The translations under genes and the position numbers were made by a program. Below the pieces are notes generated by a model. The model was not told the origin of the DNA, ran no database searches, and saw only the letters and a list, made by a program, of their open reading frames with translations. A stretch of DNA of 37,419 nt from an uncultured Chlorobiaceae bacterium (GTDB lineage: Bacteria; Bacteroidota; Chlorobiia; Chlorobiales; Chlorobiaceae). Shown one piece after another: positions 34,988 to 37,419 of the stretch. Numbering within the stretch: position 1 is the first letter of the stretch; the number at the start of each line of letters is the position of its first letter. Where the stretch lies: NCBI GenBank assembly GCA_903920215.1, contig CAIXLG010000036.1:1-37419 (forward strand), in the 5' to 3' direction.

Positions 34988-35449
34988 ATGCTGAAAGTAA
35001 AGATTGTTCGCCTTAACAAACAAGCGGTACTCCCCGTTTATGCAACTGCCCATGCTGCAGGAATGGATATTTCCGCATGTCTTGAAGACTCGATAACTAT
35101 AGAGCCTTTTACAACAGCGTTGATCCCCTCCGGCTTTGCTCTTGAACTGCCCGAAGGATATGAGGCGCAACTCCGTCCAAGAAGCGGCCTCGCACTGCGC
35201 TCACTGATCTCACTTCCTAATACCCCGGCAACTATTGATGCCGATTACAGGGGGGAGGTTAAGGTAATTCTTATAAACTATGGCCAAAACCCGTTTACCG
35301 TTTGTCATGGCGATCGCATTGCACAAATGGTGGTTGCAAAAGTTGAACAGGTTTGCTTCGAAGAAGTTGGAGAGCTTGGTACGACAGTGCGGGGTGACGG
35401 AGGCTTTGGTCATACCGGAACCGGTATCCACCGCAAACAGCAGAAATAA
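34988..35449 (+). CDS. dut: dUTP pyrophosphatase
   Basis: 153 residues, the full length for a trimeric dUTPase. All five motifs are present: AGMDISA (24-30), RPRSGLA (63-69), [13 protein letters not shown] (78-90), GDRIAQMV (108-115) and [10 protein letters not shown] (135-144). It hydrolyses dUTP to dUMP, preventing uracil in DNA and supplying dTMP synthesis. It converges with the next gene. Confidence 0.96.
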   Translation: MLKVKIVRLNKQAVLPVYATAHAAGMDISACLEDSITIEPFTTALIPSGFALELPEGYEAQLRPRSGLALRSLISLPNTPATIDADYRGEVKVILINYGQNPFTVCHGDRIAQMVVAKVEQVCFEEVGELGTTVRGDGGFGHTGTGIHRKQQK

Positions 35450-35473
35450 CCCGGAGGGTCAGGAAAATAAGGG

Positions 35474-36940
35474 TTAGTTCGATTTCAGATTTTCAAGACC
35501 GAATTTAGTGAGTTTTCTGTAAAGAGTCGCTCGTCCTATGCCGAGCATACGGGCTGTTTTTGTGAGATTTCCATGGGAAGCCTTGTAAGCCTTAATAATT
35601 GCATTCCTTTCGTTCTCTTCAAGCGAAAAAGACCACGAGTCACTTTTTTTGTGTGTCGGTGTGGCTGTTTCGTTGAGTGATTCAGACAATGTTTTCTCGG
35701 TAGCGTTGGCATGTGTTGACCCAGGCACGAAAGCTGTACGCAAGGTATCAATGATGCTTCCTTTTCGGATAACTGCTGATCGTTGAACTGCATTCTTAAG
35801 TTCACGGATGTTTCCTGGCCATTGGTAGCTTTCCAGAATCCTTAGAGCCTCCGGATCAAACTTGAGCGCTTCAATGTGGTTTGATTTTGCAAACTCGTCT
35901 AAAAAATGTTGGGCAAGAATGGGGATATCTTCAGCTCTGTCGCGAAGTGTCGGTATGAACAGTAGAAATTCTTCCAGGCGGTAGTAGAGATCTTCGCGGA
36001 AGATATTGTTTTTTATAGCGAGTGAAAAATCCCGGTTGGTAGCTGAAATGATACGGATGTTGATGTCCTTTTCCGCTTTTTCCCCTACTTTTCGAATCTT
36101 TCTTTCCTGCATCACCCTGAGAATTTTTGCCTGTACATCCGAATCCATATCACCGATCTCATCAAGAAAAAGCGTGCCATTGTTGGCCTGTTCAAAAAAG
36201 CCGATATGATCTTTGTCTGCACCGGTGAATGATCCTTTGACATGACCGAAAAGCAGGCTGTCAGCCAGATTGTTTGAAATCGCAGCACAGTTGACTGAAA
36301 CAAAGGGACCATTCTTTCTTATGCTGCCGTAATGAATGGCTTGTGCAAATAACTCCTTTCCCGTACCGCTTTCGCCAAGAATAAGCACGTTCAAGTCAGT
36401 ATTCATGACTTGCCGGACCTGTTCCATGGTTTCTTTGAGTGCACTGCTTTCTCCGATAATACTCTGAAACAGTTCCTTGTTTTTCAGTTCTTTCTTCAGT
36501 TGCTGAACCTGGTTTTTGAGGGTTGCTTCAGCAAGTGCATTGCGCATGACAATTTCAAGCCTCTCAATATCCAGAGGTTTGGTCAGGTACTCGTATGCGC
36601 CAAGTTTTATACATTTTACAGCCTGCGGGATGTCATTGGAGGCGGTAACCATAATGACAGACGTTGAAATGTTGTGCGCTTTTAAATGCAGCATCACTTC
36701 AAAGCCATCCTTCTTCGGCATATTTATATCAAGGAGAATAACGTCAAAAGGCTGGTCGGAAATGCATCGTATGCACTCCTCTCCGTCTTCAGCCGACACA
36801 GCGGTATATCCCATTTTTTGAACATAATGGGTTAGAATCCGGCGGGAGGTATTGTCGTCATCAGCGATAAGAACAACCCTTTTCCTTGATTCATCCACTG
36901 GCTTGCTGGTCTGCTTGTTGCTTTTATGATCCTCTTTCAA
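35474..36940 (-). CDS. NtrC-family sigma-54 response regulator
   Basis: About 488 residues from TTG 36940; the open frame reaches TTG 37009 without any ATG, so the start is uncertain. REC domain (RVVLIADDD; phospho-acceptor Asp in VILLDINMPKKDG; Lys in YLTKP), AAA+ domain with Walker A GESGTGKE and GSFTGA instead of GAFTGA (Ser for Ala), Walker B GTLFLDEIGD, and a Fis-type HTH (LTKTARMLGIGRATLYRKLT). No kinase gene is adjacent, so it is an orphan regulator. The kinase at 246-2078, which lacks a partner, is one candidate. Confidence 0.88.
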   Translation of the reverse strand: MKEDHKSNKQTSKPVDESRKRVVLIADDDNTSRRILTHYVQKMGYTAVSAEDGEECIRCISDQPFDVILLDINMPKKDGFEVMLHLKAHNISTSVIMVTASNDIPQAVKCIKLGAYEYLTKPLDIERLEIVMRNALAEATLKNQVQQLKKELKNKELFQSIIGESSALKETMEQVRQVMNTDLNVLILGESGTGKELFAQAIHYGSIRKNGPFVSVNCAAISNNLADSLLFGHVKGSFTGADKDHIGFFEQANNGTLFLDEIGDMDSDVQAKILRVMQERKIRKVGEKAEKDINIRIISATNRDFSLAIKNNIFREDLYYRLEEFLLFIPTLRDRAEDIPILAQHFLDEFAKSNHIEALKFDPEALRILESYQWPGNIRELKNAVQRSAVIRKGSIIDTLRTAFVPGSTHANATEKTLSESLNETATPTHKKSDSWSFSLEENERNAIIKAYKASHGNLTKTARMLGIGRATLYRKLTKFGLENLKSN

Positions 36941-37091
36941 CGTTATCTTTGTTTTGATGGGGGCCGGTATAGCAGAAAGATGTATCAGTAAATTACTGAA
37001 ACAAAACAACTGTACGGACGATTAAAAAAGATTCAATACAGCTCTGATATTTCAGTAATTGCAATATGAAACTGACCTGTTCTTGTAATGA

Positions 37092-37419
37092 TCAGATTTT
37101 AGGTTTCGCTGCAGGTGCAGAAGGTGCCGCTACAGGTATAGCAGCTTTTACTTCTGGAGCAGGAGCCTTTATTTCCAGCACAATCTCTTTCTGGGAGAAT
37201 GGAATTTGTGTGATCTCCTTTCTGTGACGATCCTGGCCTGTCGGCATTCCAGATGAAACAATGTTGTTCACCAGCTGCCCGAGTCCGGAATTTACATTGG
37301 CAAACAAGTTCTGCACCTGACCGGAGCTGACTGTTGAGTTCAGGTTTTCAAGCAGATTTTTCCATAACTTGCCGAGTTCCTGAAAAGAACTTTGAACCTG
37401 CTCTGAATTAATGGTAGCG
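37092..37419 (-). CDS. Partial Ala/Pro-rich protein, possibly chlorosome envelope-like
   Basis: The frame enters from the right edge and ends in APSAPAAKPKI-stop at 37092. The visible 108 residues have an amphipathic part rich in Asn, Ser, Leu and Val (KLWKNLLENLNSTVSSGQVQ, then NSGLGQLVNN), followed by a tail of Pro, Ala and Val. In a green sulfur bacterium small chlorosome envelope proteins (CsmC/CsmD group) have similar composition, but I cannot confirm this and the N-terminus is missing. Confidence 0.45.
   Translation of the reverse strand, partial: ATINSEQVQSSFQELGKLWKNLLENLNSTVSSGQVQNLFANVNSGLGQLVNNIVSSGMPTGQDRHRKEITQIPFSQKEIVLEIKAPAPEVKAAIPVAAPSAPAAKPKI

Noticed and set aside
34931-35170. 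80-codon N-terminal extension of bshB1
   Set aside because: It is antisense to the start of dut; the ATG at 34930 has a ribosome site and places the AHPDD motif at the usual position.

Overview
The window looks like a chromosomal segment of a Gram-negative anaerobe or phototroph, most likely a green sulfur bacterium (Chlorobiota). This is an inference. It rests on moderate GC in the housekeeping blocks, MsbA-like exporter style, sigma-54 regulators, bacillithiol deacetylase BshB1 beside dut, and a GGGCGACC palindrome of a type I associate with these genomes. No rRNA or tRNA is visible to confirm it.

Layout. (1) 1-3883, plus strand: the end of a permease (probably K+ or amino acid), a HAMP/PAS histidine kinase, a 30-residue membrane peptide and a transmitter-less KdpD fused to a USP domain and a PTS EIIA domain. 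(2) 3900-7793, minus strand: a small flavin-binding protein, an MsbA-like ABC exporter and a dead IS630-type transposase. (3) 7794-11737: an AT-rich island with a lasso-peptide gene set (precursor, fused B1-B2 protein, asparagine-synthetase-like cyclase) and a small lipoprotein. (4) 11900-16180: a junkyard with a split Sel1 gene, an IS3 fragment, a PIN/ImmA-IrrE pair, an MFS remnant, repeat remnants and a tandem pair of DUF2934 genes. (5) 16184-21301: a hybrid PAS histidine kinase interrupted by one in-frame TGA, and a PAS/GAF diguanylate cyclase. (6) 21302-22594: remnants and repeats. (7) 22531-23695: a near-consensus sigma-54 promoter driving a small protein and a divergent PII protein, with a paralogue of the small protein facing them. 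(8) 23772-33495, minus strand: a kdp locus reading response regulator, kinase, kdpF, kdpA, kdpB, kdpC, KdpD-USP-EIIA. (9) 33617-37419: DUF6794 protein, bshB1, dut, a second NtrC-type regulator and a partial Ala/Pro-rich protein.

How it fits together. The KdpFABC K+ pump is not paired with a canonical KdpDE. Instead the locus encodes an NtrC-type (GAFTGA) regulator and a KinB-like kinase, while the KdpD N-terminal sensing part is a separate protein carrying an EIIA domain. The first block of the window is a paralogous copy of this sensing module next to a different transporter. The PII protein with its own sigma-54 promoter lies next to the kdp locus, so potassium, nitrogen and PTS-type phosphorylation signals may meet here.

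The most novel item is the lasso-peptide cluster. Its precursor ends in a predicted 18-residue core, GNYMDHPKEKYYYIYPKP, with Thr at leader position -2 and Glu at core position 9.
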